Positions 42,561 through 51,760 are shown, numbered from the stretch's first letter. The stretch is 64,000 nucleotides of DNA from Candidatus Woesearchaeota archaeon (GCA_019322435.1 JAHWIR010000006.1:1-64000), one strand, 5' to 3'. A program made the numbers and translations. The notes: a model not told the origin generated them from the sequence alone.

Positions 42561-42603
42561 CTTTTATTTCGAAGAAATAAAAGTCTGAACGGCTTTGCCG
42601 TTC
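42561..42603. terminator. Double hairpin between convergent genes
   Basis: Hairpin one has 10-bp perfect arms, CTTTTATTTC and GAAATAAAAG, with loop GAA (42561-42583). Hairpin two is GAACGGC-TTT-GCCGTTC (42587-42603), followed by TTTAATTTCTTTTTTTA. It lies between the ends of lipoprotein 3 and rfcS. With the T-rich run after it, a terminator for the plus-strand cluster is the simplest reading. Confidence 0.65.
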
Positions 42604-42617
42604 TTTAATTTCTTTTT

Positions 42618-43577
42618 TTATTTTTCATAACCAGCTAGTCCTACTTGGCTTAACAAAGCCTCTAACTGAACAAACTCATCACTGCCTTCAGTCATCCTAA
42701 ACTCTATCTCTCCGCACTTATCAATCAGCGCCATCTTCTTTCTTCCATCCAATTTAAGATCCCAAATCTCTTTTTGGACTTGTTTAAGAACATCCAAGCC
42801 GCTTAATCCATAATTCAGCATAACATCCAGCATCTTGTTCCTTGCATCAACAAACTTATTAGACATAGCAAGCTCTAAGAATTCTTTAACCTCTTTGGGC
42901 CTTGCAACAGAAGCCATAGAAAAAACAACATCTTCAGTAACTTTATCAGAAATAGCAGCACAGCTCTGCATAAGATTTTCAACCCTTCTGCAGTCTCCTT
43001 GGCTGATGACATAGAAAGCCTCTTTTGCCTTATCATCAATCTTCAATTCCTCTTCCTTTCCAATCTTATCAATAATCTCAAAAACATCCTCTTTCGGCAG
43101 CAATTGGAATCTAAAAACAGCGCATCTTGACTGGATAGGATCAATTATCTTGCTTGAATAATTACAGCTTAGAATAAATCTTGTTGTCTGGGTAAAATTC
43201 TCCATTGTCCTACGAAGAGCTTGCTGAGCCTCTCTTGTTAAGGCATCGCACTCATCCAGATAGATTATCTTAAAAGGAACATCTCCAATTGCCCTTGTCC
43301 TTGCAAAATCCTTAACCTTGTGCCTTATTATATCAATGCCTCTTTCATCTGAAGCATTCAGCTCAAGAAAATTCTGCCTCCATTCCTTCCCAAACAACTG
43401 CCTTGCTGCAACTAATGCAAGAGTTGTCTTGCCAATACCAGCTGGTCCAGCAAACATCAGATGAGGCATATTCTTCTGTTTGACAAAAGAACTAACACGT
43501 TTAACAATCTCTCCCTGGCCTTTGACCTCTTCAAAAGTCTTTGGCCTGTATTTCTCAGTCCATATTGCATTATTCAT
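42618..43577 (-). CDS. rfcS: Replication factor C small subunit
   Basis: A 319-residue clamp-loader subunit: WTEKYRPKTFEEVKGQ, Walker A GPAGIGKTTL, Walker B IYLDECDAL, the SRC motif (IQSRCAVFRF) and the collar domain. It loads PCNA together with the large subunit. I start it at ATG 43577; a TTG two codons upstream is possible. TATATTAGG about 30 bp upstream supports a leaderless transcript. Confidence 0.96.
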   Translation of the reverse strand: MNNAIWTEKYRPKTFEEVKGQGEIVKRVSSFVKQKNMPHLMFAGPAGIGKTTLALVAARQLFGKEWRQNFLELNASDERGIDIIRHKVKDFARTRAIGDVPFKIIYLDECDALTREAQQALRRTMENFTQTTRFILSCNYSSKIIDPIQSRCAVFRFQLLPKEDVFEIIDKIGKEEELKIDDKAKEAFYVISQGDCRRVENLMQSCAAISDKVTEDVVFSMASVARPKEVKEFLELAMSNKFVDARNKMLDVMLNYGLSGLDVLKQVQKEIWDLKLDGRKKMALIDKCGEIEFRMTEGSDEFVQLEALLSQVGLAGYEK

Positions 43578-43644
43578 TTTCAACTAGATTTTGCCCCCTA
43601 ATATATGATAATAAACTAGAAAAAGAAGTATAATAAATATTTTT

Positions 43645-43908
43645 CTAAATAATGTCTTCTTCAGAAACAACCATAAAATCCCCAGTTGCAATCACTGCTG
43701 AAAATGGAATCAGGATATTGCCTTCTTTGTCTTTTTCCAGTTCTAGTTTTTCAGTATAAGGGGTTGGGCTGGATAATACCAGATGGATTAGCTCTCCTGA
43801 TCTTGTTTCAAAGATAACATCTCCTACTTCCCCAAACCTTTTTCCAGTTTTGCTAACAACTGTTTTTCCAAGCATGTCTTTTGAATATTTTTTGTCTTCT
43901 TCAGCCAT
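43645..43908 (-). CDS. PRC-barrel domain protein
   Basis: An 87-residue single PRC-barrel: DMLGKTVVSKTGKRFGEVGDVIFETRSGELIHLVLS, then ILIPFSAVIATGDFMVV. Archaeal PRC-barrel proteins of this size are common; some act in cell division (CdpB-like), others are unassigned. Which applies here cannot be told. GAGGGG precedes the ATG. Confidence 0.85.
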   Translation of the reverse strand: MAEEDKKYSKDMLGKTVVSKTGKRFGEVGDVIFETRSGELIHLVLSSPTPYTEKLELEKDKEGNILIPFSAVIATGDFMVVSEEDII

Positions 43909-44051
43909 TTTAAACCCCTCAATATTTTTGATTGTTAAGTGATAATAATTATTGATTAGTCTAAGTGATATTTAAAGTTTTTCATTTTATATATAGATAG
44001 TAGAAAGATTTAAATACATAAAATAGAGTTTAATTAAAGAGGTGTTAGATA

Positions 44052-45491
44052 TTGCCACAAATGGATATGTCTAGGGCAGCTGCAAACCCTAACCTAGACA
44101 TCAAAAAAGTTACTTGGCTTGAGCTATTCTTTGATATTATCTTTGCATTAGCATTAGCAATGTCAGCAAGGCCATTAGAGAATGTTGGAGATGGTATTAC
44201 AAATACCTGGTCTGCTTTGGCTCAATTCGTTTTAGTATACTTCTTCCTTATTGTTTTCTGGTACAAGCATCTGGCTCTTGTTAACAGATTTAAAAGAAGC
44301 ACATTCCTAGCAGAGGTTATTACTTTATTTATTGGTTTCCTTGTCATTGTCTTTACCCAATTCATAAGAATATGGAGAGTCAATGCTGCTTTAGGAAGTT
44401 ACTTAGCAACAATTGCTATCTTCTTAATAGCCCTTTCAACTGCTTGTCTTTATTTCTTATCTGGATTAAAGATTTCAGATGGCGGGGAAAACGAAAAAAA
44501 ATGGGCAAGAGCATCTGCCAAACATATGTTATTTGAATCATTGGGTTATCTAACAGCATTGATAGCAACTCCAGCAATAAGACCCTTCTGGTTCATTGCT
44601 GTATTTATCTATTTCAATAGATATGCTTTCATGATGTGGATAAACCCGAAAGCAAAACCAGACCTGCCTCCAGAACTGCAGAACATCCCTATAGAAAATA
44701 TCCCTCATAAAGCAGAAAGAATGGGGCTTTTCTCTTTGTTGGTTTATGGATTAATAGTTGGTCTTTCAGCAATTCCTTTAATGGATATAGATATCTCCTC
44801 AGCAGATGGAATATTGGGTCCAATCACTCTTTTTGGAAAAATGCTAATTTTCATTGGAATAATCTGGTATATCCATTATAGATTATATAATCTTGCTCAA
44901 CCAAAAGGAAACCAGTTCACAACAATGACTTTTATCATCTTAGCGCTGCTTGTTGCAACAACGCAATTTATAAGAATAATGTTTGTTAATCCTAGTAATT
45001 TTATTTCGATAATGTTTGCTGTCTCCGCAGCCTTATTGTTGGGCGTATTAGGAACAATCTATTGGAATATCCCTACAATGACAGGCATTGCTCCTTCAGA
45101 TCCATTAAAAAATGCTTTCAGGAGATGGGCTTATTTCCTATATTCATTTTCAACAGTCTTTTTTGTATCAATGTTCTTGACACAAGTAATTAGGAATTTG
45201 ATGTGGCAGGGAGTTTTGATCATAATCTTCATTGGGCTGCTGGTTGATCGCGGATTGAATGTAAACTTCTATATGGGCGCCCGTGCACAAAAAACTAGAA
45301 AATACTTTGATTTCCAGACATCTTCAGGCCTTTCAATAATAGTTATTGGAATAATAATCTTCTTTGTGACAACAGTGTTGCTAGGAAAAGAGCTAGCTAG
45401 TTGGTGGATATTGCTGTGGGTTATCCCTGTAGCAATAGGCTTCTTCATGATACTAAACCATTGGCTATTCAAAAGAATAAGAGCAAACTAA
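44052..45491 (+). CDS. LtrA-like polytopic membrane protein
   Basis: A 479-residue protein with about 13 predicted helices. The first helix has WLELFFDIIFALALAM, close to the ELFFD pattern of the LtrA (low-temperature requirement A) family; a second related segment may indicate an internal duplication. GAGGTG at 44039-44044 places the start at TTG 44052 (7 bp away); an ATG at 44061 would be 16 bp away. A TMEM175-type channel is an alternative. It is followed by a CorA-like gene 4 bp downstream, so the two form an operon and may share a role in ion balance. Confidence 0.6.
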   Translation: MPQMDMSRAAANPNLDIKKVTWLELFFDIIFALALAMSARPLENVGDGITNTWSALAQFVLVYFFLIVFWYKHLALVNRFKRSTFLAEVITLFIGFLVIVFTQFIRIWRVNAALGSYLATIAIFLIALSTACLYFLSGLKISDGGENEKKWARASAKHMLFESLGYLTALIATPAIRPFWFIAVFIYFNRYAFMMWINPKAKPDLPPELQNIPIENIPHKAERMGLFSLLVYGLIVGLSAIPLMDIDISSADGILGPITLFGKMLIFIGIIWYIHYRLYNLAQPKGNQFTTMTFIILALLVATTQFIRIMFVNPSNFISIMFAVSAALLLGVLGTIYWNIPTMTGIAPSDPLKNAFRRWAYFLYSFSTVFFVSMFLTQVIRNLMWQGVLIIIFIGLLVDRGLNVNFYMGARAQKTRKYFDFQTSSGLSIIVIGIIIFFVTTVLLGKELASWWILLWVIPVAIGFFMILNHWLFKRIRAN

Positions 45492-45495
45492 ACAA

Positions 45496-46440
45496 ATGTT
45501 AGATATCTTTTATTTTGATAAAAAGCTAAAAAAAGCTAATGTAAAGGATTTAGCTAAAATAAAAAACAAAAAATTATGGATTGATGCAACAAACATCACA
45601 AGAGCAGAGGCAGATTTATTAAGAAAATTCTTCAAATTCCATCCTGTAACAGAAGAAGACATGTTCTTGTCTCACGGAAGAATCAAAATAGAGCAATTTT
45701 CTCATTATCTGTTCTGTACATTCTACGGACTAGCAAAAAGAGAACAGAAAATTAATTTGCTTCCGTTGGATTTCATCATTGGAAAAAACTTTATCATAAG
45801 CACCCACAAGATAAAGCTGACAAGATACGAAGAATTGAAAAAAAGACAAGAAATTCTAACAAACCTATTCAAAAAAGGAATTGATGTTGTATTCCACAGA
45901 TTATTAGATGAAGAAGTAGATAACTTCTTTCCAGTATTAGAAGAACTTGAGAATGAACTTGAAAAAATAGATGAAGAACTTTCCCACAAAGCATCACAAA
46001 AACTATTGGCAAAAATCCTAAAAACAAAAAGAAAAATTGTTGAAATTAAGAAAGTTACATTTCCTCAGAGAGAAACAATATCCTTCCTTGTAAGAAGAAA
46101 ATATAAATTCATTTCAGAACATTCCCAGCCATATTTCAGAGATCTCTATGACCACGCTATCTGGGTAAGTGATGTAGTAGAAAACCACAGAGAAGCAATA
46201 GGAAGCACATTTGACACATATATGACTGCTGTTTCCAATGAAATGAATGAAGTAATGAAAGTATTAAGTGTTATTGCTACTATCTTCATCCCGATGACAG
46301 TTATTTCAGGAATCTATGGAACCAATTTCTTAAATCTCCCAGGATATAATGTCCAGAGCGGTTTTTGGATAATGATGATTGTTATGGGTCTAATGGCAGT
46401 TGGAATGCTTATCTTCTTTAAAGAAAGAAAATGGTTTTAA
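45496..46440 (+). CDS. CorA-family divalent-cation channel, GTN variant
   Basis: A 314-residue CorA homologue with an N-terminal alpha/beta domain, a long charged helix (residues about 130-250) and two C-terminal membrane helices. The selectivity signature YGMNF is replaced by YGTNF (Gly275-Thr276-Asn277). The family normally conducts Mg2+ or Co2+; ZntB relatives have GxN variants and different ions, so the cargo is open. It ends 4 bp into the convergent Cas4-like gene. Confidence 0.88.
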   Translation: MLDIFYFDKKLKKANVKDLAKIKNKKLWIDATNITRAEADLLRKFFKFHPVTEEDMFLSHGRIKIEQFSHYLFCTFYGLAKREQKINLLPLDFIIGKNFIISTHKIKLTRYEELKKRQEILTNLFKKGIDVVFHRLLDEEVDNFFPVLEELENELEKIDEELSHKASQKLLAKILKTKRKIVEIKKVTFPQRETISFLVRRKYKFISEHSQPYFRDLYDHAIWVSDVVENHREAIGSTFDTYMTAVSNEMNEVMKVLSVIATIFIPMTVISGIYGTNFLNLPGYNVQSGFWIMMIVMGLMAVGMLIFFKERKWF

Positions 46441-47285
46441 ACCTTTTTTAGCAGATTCTTAAGCATCTTTTCATCACAACATTGCTCTCTTAATCCACAT
46501 TTCTTGCACTTATTCTCATTATCAACTACAGCAGGGACATCCTTCCCCTCCAACATCTGTCTAATCTTGTCTTTCAGCTCTTTTACTTCCTGCCTCAAAA
46601 AAGGATTAATAACAACCTGTCTTCTTATGTTTGGGTCTAAATAATGGACAAAACCTTCCTTAATCTCTTTCCCAAACCTTTCTTCCATCAACAAAGCATA
46701 TGCTCCTAATTGAATCCTATGTCCAGGCCAAACACCTTCTTTTGGCATGCTTCCTGTTTTCAATTCAATTGGAACCCTCCCGCTTGGATAGACCTCTATC
46801 TGGTCAACTATTCCTTTCAATTCCAGACTGTCAGAAGCGATCTTGAATTCAGACTCAATCTTAGGAGTTAACTTATCCCATAGATCCCAGCCATAAACAT
46901 TATGCTTTTCACTGAATTTATACAGATTCAAAGCCCTTGTCTCGCTTTCTCTTTGAAAAAAAGGCCATATCTGATGATATGCATCAATCAAAGGCAGCTT
47001 GACATTCCTTAACCTATATTTGTTTGTAGTTATTGTTTTCCTAAGCAGACTAGAATAAGCTTTTGCATACTTCATATAAATTTCTTCAAAATCATCATCT
47101 AGTGTAATGCTTGTTACAATCCCCTCCTCTAACTTATTAACCCCATCATAAGTCTCATGCCTGATGCTTCCCTTAACCAGTGCCAGCTTTTCAGGCTCAA
47201 ACATTCCTAAAACCCTCTCAAGAAACAGCTTCCTAGCACAATACAGATATGATGAAAGCATTGATACAGAGATTCTTCTGGCCAT
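46437..47285 (-). CDS. Cas4/RecB-like PD-(D/E)xK iron-sulfur nuclease
   Basis: A 282-residue nuclease. The first Cys of the iron-sulfur site is in YLYCARKLFLERV (Cys15). RecB motifs are KGIVDQIEVYPSGRVPIELKTG (Asp and Glu-x-Lys) and HRIQLGAYALLMEE (Gln-x-x-x-Tyr). The last Cys cluster is CKKCGLREQC. Size and layout match Cas4, but no CRISPR array or other cas gene is in the window. Its promoter carries the repair-type element shared with hef and hjc, which supports a DNA-repair role for a stand-alone Cas4-like enzyme. Confidence 0.88.
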   Translation of the reverse strand: MARRISVSMLSSYLYCARKLFLERVLGMFEPEKLALVKGSIRHETYDGVNKLEEGIVTSITLDDDFEEIYMKYAKAYSSLLRKTITTNKYRLRNVKLPLIDAYHQIWPFFQRESETRALNLYKFSEKHNVYGWDLWDKLTPKIESEFKIASDSLELKGIVDQIEVYPSGRVPIELKTGSMPKEGVWPGHRIQLGAYALLMEERFGKEIKEGFVHYLDPNIRRQVVINPFLRQEVKELKDKIRQMLEGKDVPAVVDNENKCKKCGLREQCCDEKMLKNLLKKV

Positions 47286-47307
47286 ATTTCTTCAAGTAGA
47301 ATTCTTA

Positions 47308-47346
47308 TTTAAATACTTTACGCGCGTACATGTCCAGTGACCAGTG
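47308..47346 (-). promoter_or_regulatory. Promoter of Cas4-like gene with shared 16-bp element
   Basis: On the minus strand CACTGGTCACTGGACA (47346 to 47331) is followed by 15 bp and TATTTAAA from 47315; the ATG begins 30 bp after the first T. All spacings equal those at hef and hjc, although the spacer and TATA sequences differ. A GTACGCGCGTA run lies in the spacer. Confidence 0.75.
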
Positions 47347-47353
47347 CATAGTG

Positions 47354-47632
47354 TTAATAACTTCCTGATAAACAAGGCTTGTAATTATCTACAAACTCTT
47401 TAACATATTCTGCAACATCTTCCTTGGCAATGATAGTGCCAACCGCATAAGGGGCATTCCCGCCTAACATAGTGCCATTCTCAATCTTCACTCCTTTATC
47501 TCTAAGATAATGCAGCAAATCAGTAAAAAGATCGTGGCTCTCTATATCATCTACAAGAAAATCTCCTTCCTCTCCTGGAAGCACTCTGATACTGGTAACC
47601 TCTTTTTTAACAACCAAATCTATACTTGACAT
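47354..47632 (-). CDS. Hypothetical protein, 92 residues
   Basis: A compact, acidic alpha/beta protein: SSIDLVVKKEVTSIRVLPGEEG, a DIESHDLFTDLLHYLRDKGV helix, GGNAPYAVGTIIAKED and a Lys/Tyr C-terminal helix. No family recognised. It diverges from tyrS with an 82-bp shared promoter region that contains several TATA-like runs. A single Cys is near the end. Confidence 0.65.
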   Translation of the reverse strand: MSSIDLVVKKEVTSIRVLPGEEGDFLVDDIESHDLFTDLLHYLRDKGVKIENGTMLGGNAPYAVGTIIAKEDVAEYVKEFVDNYKPCLSGSY

Positions 47633-47714
47633 TAAACAAAGGGTATAACTAAGATACTATATATATTTATCTCTTAGAAACCTTTTTATACTATTCCACT
47701 AATTAAATATTAAA

Positions 47715-48740
47715 ATGGATTTAAAAGAAAAGCTTGCTTTAATCAAAAGAAGTACACAAGAGATTGTAGGGGAAGAAGAACTAAATAAAATTCTTAAGAA
47801 AAGAGATTTGAAAGTTTATTTAGGAACTGAAATTTCTGGAAGACCTCATGTTGGTTATTTTGTTCCAGCAATGAAAATAAAAGATTTCCTAAATGCTGGA
47901 TGTAAGGTTACTATGCTTTTAGCAGACTTGCATGCAATGCTTAATGATTTAAAATCAACCTTTGATCAGCTGGATTCTAGGTTTGAATATTATGAAATAG
48001 TACTCAAAGCTTTGTTAGAAGCAGCTGGAGCAGATATTAAAAAATTAAAATTTGTAAAAGGCTCTGATTTCCAGCTTAAGCCAGAATATACATTAGATAT
48101 GTACAAGCTAGCTGCTATGACTTCAATACATGATCTAAATAAAGCAGCTTCAGAAGTTGTAAGGCAAAGCAAAAGCCAAAAAATGGGGGGATTAATCTAT
48201 CCAATAATGCAGGCCTTAGATGAAGTGTACTTAGATGTTGATGCTCAATATGGGGGAGTTGATCAAAGAAAAATTCTCATGTTTGCTAGAGAAGTTCTTC
48301 CAAAGATAGGTTATAAAGAAAGGATTGAAATAATGACTCCTATGATTCCTGGATTGCAAGGAGGAAAAATGTCTGCATCAGAAAAAGCTTCTAAAATAGA
48401 TTTATTAGATGATGAAGCTACTGTTAAAAACAAACTAAACAAAGCTTATTGCCCAGAAGGAGAAGTTGAAGAAAATGGTATTTTGGCTTTTGTAAAACAT
48501 GTTATCTTTGTCCTTAAGCAGGATAAAAAACAAGCCTTTATAATAAAGCGTCCAGAAAAATGGGGAGGCAATCTTTCCTATAAAACTTATGAAGAATTAG
48601 AAAAAGATTACAAAACAAAGAAACTTCACCCAATGGATCTTAAACAAGCAGTAGCAAAAGAAATCAATATCTTAATTGCTCCAATAAGAAAAGCAATGAA
48701 AAGTAAAGAATCTCTAGTTAAAAAAGCATACCCAGAATGA
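47715..48740 (+). CDS. tyrS: Tyrosyl-tRNA synthetase
   Basis: A 341-residue class I archaeal TyrRS. The HIGH equivalent is GRPHVGYF, the YGGVDQRKILMFAREVLPKIGY segment recognises tyrosine and distinguishes it from TrpRS, and KMSAS replaces KMSKS (GGKMSASEK), as in many archaeal TyrRS. TTTTTATAC about 26 bp before the ATG suggests a leaderless transcript. The stop overlaps the M24 peptidase start. Confidence 0.95.
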   Translation: MDLKEKLALIKRSTQEIVGEEELNKILKKRDLKVYLGTEISGRPHVGYFVPAMKIKDFLNAGCKVTMLLADLHAMLNDLKSTFDQLDSRFEYYEIVLKALLEAAGADIKKLKFVKGSDFQLKPEYTLDMYKLAAMTSIHDLNKAASEVVRQSKSQKMGGLIYPIMQALDEVYLDVDAQYGGVDQRKILMFAREVLPKIGYKERIEIMTPMIPGLQGGKMSASEKASKIDLLDDEATVKNKLNKAYCPEGEVEENGILAFVKHVIFVLKQDKKQAFIIKRPEKWGGNLSYKTYEELEKDYKTKKLHPMDLKQAVAKEINILIAPIRKAMKSKESLVKKAYPE

Positions 48741-49414
48741 ATTCTACAGAAATAAAATACATTACAAAAGCCTGTTCTATAACTGTTAAAATCCTAAATC
48801 AAGTGATCAAAGAACTAAAAAAACATTCATTCAAGACAGAGATAGATATAGAAAAATTTCTAAAACAAAAAACAGAGGAAAACAAATGTAGATTTGCATT
48901 TGAGCCAGTTATAGCAATGGGGAAAAACGCAGCAGAAATCCATCATGAGTCGACAAGATCTAAATTAAAAAAAGGATTCCTTGTAATTGACTTTGGAGTA
49001 AGATATAATGGTTATTGTGGTGATTGCACAAGGACATTTTATCTTTATGGCAAGCCATCAAAAGAGGAGGAAAGGATCTATAATCTTATATTATTAGCGC
49101 AAGAAACAGCTTTAATTCACGCTCAGCCAGGCGTCTATGCAGCTGATGTTGATTTGATTGTAAGAAACATACTAAAAGAATATCCTATAAAGTTTGTTCA
49201 TGGATCAGGCCATGGTATTGGAAAAAGAATTCACAAACTTCCAAGCCTTGAACCTGGCAGCAAGTCTATTCTAAAAGAAAATCAAGCAATAACAATAGAG
49301 CCTGGCTTGTATTTCAAAAACAAATTAGGAATAAGGATTGAAGACACAATCATAGTCAAGCAAAATCCAATTATACTAACAAAATTATCTAAGAAACTAA
49401 CAATAATCAAATAA
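48737..49414 (+). CDS. M24-family X-Pro aminopeptidase-like, catalytic domain only
   Basis: A 225-residue pita-bread peptidase with metal ligands in VIDFGVRYNGYCGDCTRTF (two Asp), HGSGHGIG (His), ITIEPGLYF (Glu) and IRIEDTI (Glu). It lacks the creatinase-like N-terminal domain of PepQ-type prolidases. It is translated coupled to tyrS (ATGA) and overlaps the convergent M29 gene by 8 bp. Confidence 0.88.
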   Translation: MNSTEIKYITKACSITVKILNQVIKELKKHSFKTEIDIEKFLKQKTEENKCRFAFEPVIAMGKNAAEIHHESTRSKLKKGFLVIDFGVRYNGYCGDCTRTFYLYGKPSKEEERIYNLILLAQETALIHAQPGVYAADVDLIVRNILKEYPIKFVHGSGHGIGKRIHKLPSLEPGSKSILKENQAITIEPGLYFKNKLGIRIEDTIIVKQNPIILTKLSKKLTIIK

Positions 49415-50474
49415 TAAATTTTCCGTCCTTCTGAATCAACTTTCCATCAACAAATATCTTTCCGCCTCTGCGCAAATCCTTAATCATATCCCAATGAATC
49501 GCTGACTGGTTCTTTCCTCCGCCTTGAGGATAAGCTATTCCTAAAGCCAAATGAACTGTTCCGCCAATCTTCTCATCAAACAATATCTGTTTAATAAAAT
49601 GCTTTATATTATAATTCAAACCAACCCCAAACTCTCCTAATCTCTTGCTTCCATTATCAGTTGCAATCATCTCTTTCAAGAAGTGTTCTCCTTTCTCAGC
49701 TTCAGCTCCTACAACCTTGCCTTTATGGAATCTTAAAAATATGCCGCTAACCTCTCTTCCTCCATAAATTGCAGGATAAGTATAATGAATATATCCCTCA
49801 GTAGAAGTCTCAACAGGAGCAATAAATACCTCTCCATCAGGCATATTTCTATGTCCGCAGCATTTTATTGCTTGCCTGCCTTTAATGCTAAACCTCAAAT
49901 CAGTATTCTCTCCAGTTATCCTGATTTCCTCTCCTTGATCCAGCATCTTTTTTAGTTTTTGCTGCTTTTTGGCTTCTAATTTCCAATCCTGCAAACAGGC
50001 ATCATAGCTAAAATCCTCAAATTCCTCCAAGCTCATCTCACTATCCTGTGCCAAAGAGTGTGTTGGAAACTTGCATATAACCCAATTATCTTTTTTAATA
50101 TGAATATCACTAACCTTCTTTGTTACTCTCCTCCTTACTGCAATCTTCTTAGGATCTATCCTGGTTAACTCCTTTGTATTATATTCAGCTCCAATATAGA
50201 TAGAACCATTCATTTTCCTTGCTTCATAATATGCTATCTCAGGAAAATGATTCAATTGCTCTTGAGAAGCATTCCTATAATAAGCATAACCAAAGCCAGG
50301 AACACCGGCATTAACAACAGGATATGCTCCTTTTTTCAAAATAAGCTTATAGCATTCTAAAGCAAGCTCTTTTGCATCAACTCCAAAACTTAATTCAATC
50401 AAATCTCCTTTTTTAACTTTGATAGAATAATTTACAAGAATCTCTGCTAATCTCTTTGCTCTTGGATCTGTCAT
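49407..50474 (-). CDS. M29-family aminopeptidase
   Basis: A 355-residue metallo-aminopeptidase of the AmpS/aminopeptidase T family: LVNYSIKVKKGDLIEL start, NTDLRFSIKGRQ, DGEVFIAPVETSTEGYIHY (Glu ligand), GKVVGAEAEKG, and a His-containing HLALGIAYPQGGGKNQSAIHWDMI near the end with metal-ligand His and Asp. It removes N-terminal residues from peptides and complements the neighbouring M24 enzyme and the proteasome regulator. Confidence 0.93.
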   Translation of the reverse strand: MTDPRAKRLAEILVNYSIKVKKGDLIELSFGVDAKELALECYKLILKKGAYPVVNAGVPGFGYAYYRNASQEQLNHFPEIAYYEARKMNGSIYIGAEYNTKELTRIDPKKIAVRRRVTKKVSDIHIKKDNWVICKFPTHSLAQDSEMSLEEFEDFSYDACLQDWKLEAKKQQKLKKMLDQGEEIRITGENTDLRFSIKGRQAIKCCGHRNMPDGEVFIAPVETSTEGYIHYTYPAIYGGREVSGIFLRFHKGKVVGAEAEKGEHFLKEMIATDNGSKRLGEFGVGLNYNIKHFIKQILFDEKIGGTVHLALGIAYPQGGGKNQSAIHWDMIKDLRRGGKIFVDGKLIQKDGKFII

Positions 50475-50506
50475 AACAAATTAATAAAAGAACACTTATT
50501 TAAAAG

Positions 50507-50558
50507 TTTTGGAAATTCTAAATTTCCAAAACCCAGCAAGGCGAAGTCCTTGCGCTGG
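50507..50558. repeat. Tandem hairpins upstream of PAN promoter
   Basis: Hairpin one has 11-bp perfect arms (TTTTGGAAATT and AATTTCCAAAA) with loop CTA. Hairpin two is CCAG-CAAGG, loop CGAAGT, CCTTG, CG bulge, CTGG. A longer alternative stem joins CCAAAACC (50526-50533) with GGTTTTGG (50557-50564). TTTATAAAC at 50571 follows. Confidence 0.65.
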
Positions 50559-50599
50559 TTTTGGTAACCTTTATAAACATTTTAGCTTTAATTAAGAAT

Positions 50600-51736
50600 A
50601 TGACAACAAAAGATAAAGAAATAGATCGAGTAATATATTCATATTCAACCTCTTCTAACCAGTTTGAAGAAGAGAACAGATTATTAAAAGAAACAATTAA
50701 GCAGCTAAAAGAGGAAAATGAAAGATTCAAAAAAGTTCCTTTAATGATTTGCTTGGTAAAAGAGATTATTGGAAAGCAGGCAATAATCCAAATCCCTAAT
50801 GGCAATGAATTCTTTGTTGAAAATACATCAGAAGACAAAATCAAGCCTGGAGATTCTGTCTTAGTTGAGCAAAAAAATCTAACCATAATAAAAAAAATAC
50901 CAAAATCAAAAGCATTTGCAGTTGAATCCTTTGTTATAATGGAAAGGCCAACTTTAAGCTGGAAAGAAATTGGAGGATTGCATAAACAAGCCCAAGAAAT
51001 CCAAGAGGTTGTTGAACTTCCATTAAAAAAACCAGAACTATTCAAAGAAGTTGGTATAAAGCCGCCAAAAGGTATTCTATTGCATGGACCTCCAGGAACA
51101 GGTAAAACATTATTAGCAAAAGCAGTTGCAGCTTCAACAGGCTCAACATTCATTGAAATCGTTGCTTCTGAACTAGTCCAAAAATTCATTGGAGAAGGAG
51201 CCAAACTAGTAAAAGAAGTCTTCCAACTAGCAAGAGAAAAAGCTCCTGCAATTGTCTTTATTGACGAAATAGATGCATTAGCTTCAAAAAGAATTGAAAT
51301 CGGCACTAGTGGAGAAAGAGAAGTCCAAAGAACATTCATGCAATTTCTTGCTGAAATCGACGGCTTCAAGCCTTTAGACAATGTTAAAATAATCGGAGCA
51401 ACAAACAGAAAAGACATCCTAGACCCAGCAATAACAAGGCCAGGTAGACTTGACAGAATGATTCATTGCGACCTTCCAAATGCAGAAGCAAGAAAAGAAA
51501 TCTTCAAAATACATTCCAAGGATATGACACTAGAAAAAGGAATCCCAATCAAAGACGTCATAAAAAGAATGCTGCACTTCTCAGGAGCAGAGATCAAATC
51601 AGTCTGCACAGAAGCCGGCTACTTTGCAATCAGAGAGAGTCGAACCACCATCCAAAAACAAGATTTCTTCAAAGCAATCGACAAAGTAAAACAAGAAGAA
51701 GAGCAGGAAGAAGGCCATAAGGCAATGTTTGGTTAA
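50600..51736 (+). CDS. pan: Proteasome-activating nucleotidase (PAN)-like AAA+ ATPase
   Basis: A 378-residue Rpt/PAN-type ATPase with an N-terminal coiled coil (residues 17-43), an OB domain (about 44-110), Walker A GPPGTGKT, Walker B IVFIDEIDAL, and the sensor/Arg-finger block ATNRKDILDPAITRPGRLDR. The C terminus is KAMFG, so the usual hydrophobic-Tyr-x tail that opens the 20S gate is not clearly present (MFG at best). The ATG at 50600 is favoured over an upstream frame opening, because TTTATAAAC lies about 29 bp before it. Confidence 0.93.
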   Translation: MTTKDKEIDRVIYSYSTSSNQFEEENRLLKETIKQLKEENERFKKVPLMICLVKEIIGKQAIIQIPNGNEFFVENTSEDKIKPGDSVLVEQKNLTIIKKIPKSKAFAVESFVIMERPTLSWKEIGGLHKQAQEIQEVVELPLKKPELFKEVGIKPPKGILLHGPPGTGKTLLAKAVAASTGSTFIEIVASELVQKFIGEGAKLVKEVFQLAREKAPAIVFIDEIDALASKRIEIGTSGEREVQRTFMQFLAEIDGFKPLDNVKIIGATNRKDILDPAITRPGRLDRMIHCDLPNAEARKEIFKIHSKDMTLEKGIPIKDVIKRMLHFSGAEIKSVCTEAGYFAIRESRTTIQKQDFFKAIDKVKQEEEQEEGHKAMFG

Positions 51737-51760
51737 AATTACTATTTCTATAAAGTCTAT

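Noticed and set aside
42561..42603. Insertion-sequence inverted ends
   Set aside because: The inverted repeats are short hairpins with 3-nt loops next to each other, with no transposase and no target-site duplication.
46437..47285. CRISPR-Cas adaptation gene
   Set aside because: The protein resembles Cas4, but no repeats, leader, cas1 or cas2 are in the window, and its promoter element links it to hef and hjc. I call it a stand-alone Cas4-like nuclease.
50518..51417. A 299-codon open frame on the minus strand opposite PAN
   Set aside because: It is antisense to a certain AAA+ gene, has a Ser/Phe/Ile-rich composition typical of the reverse of Lys/Glu/Ala-rich coding DNA, and has no domain pattern or promoter.
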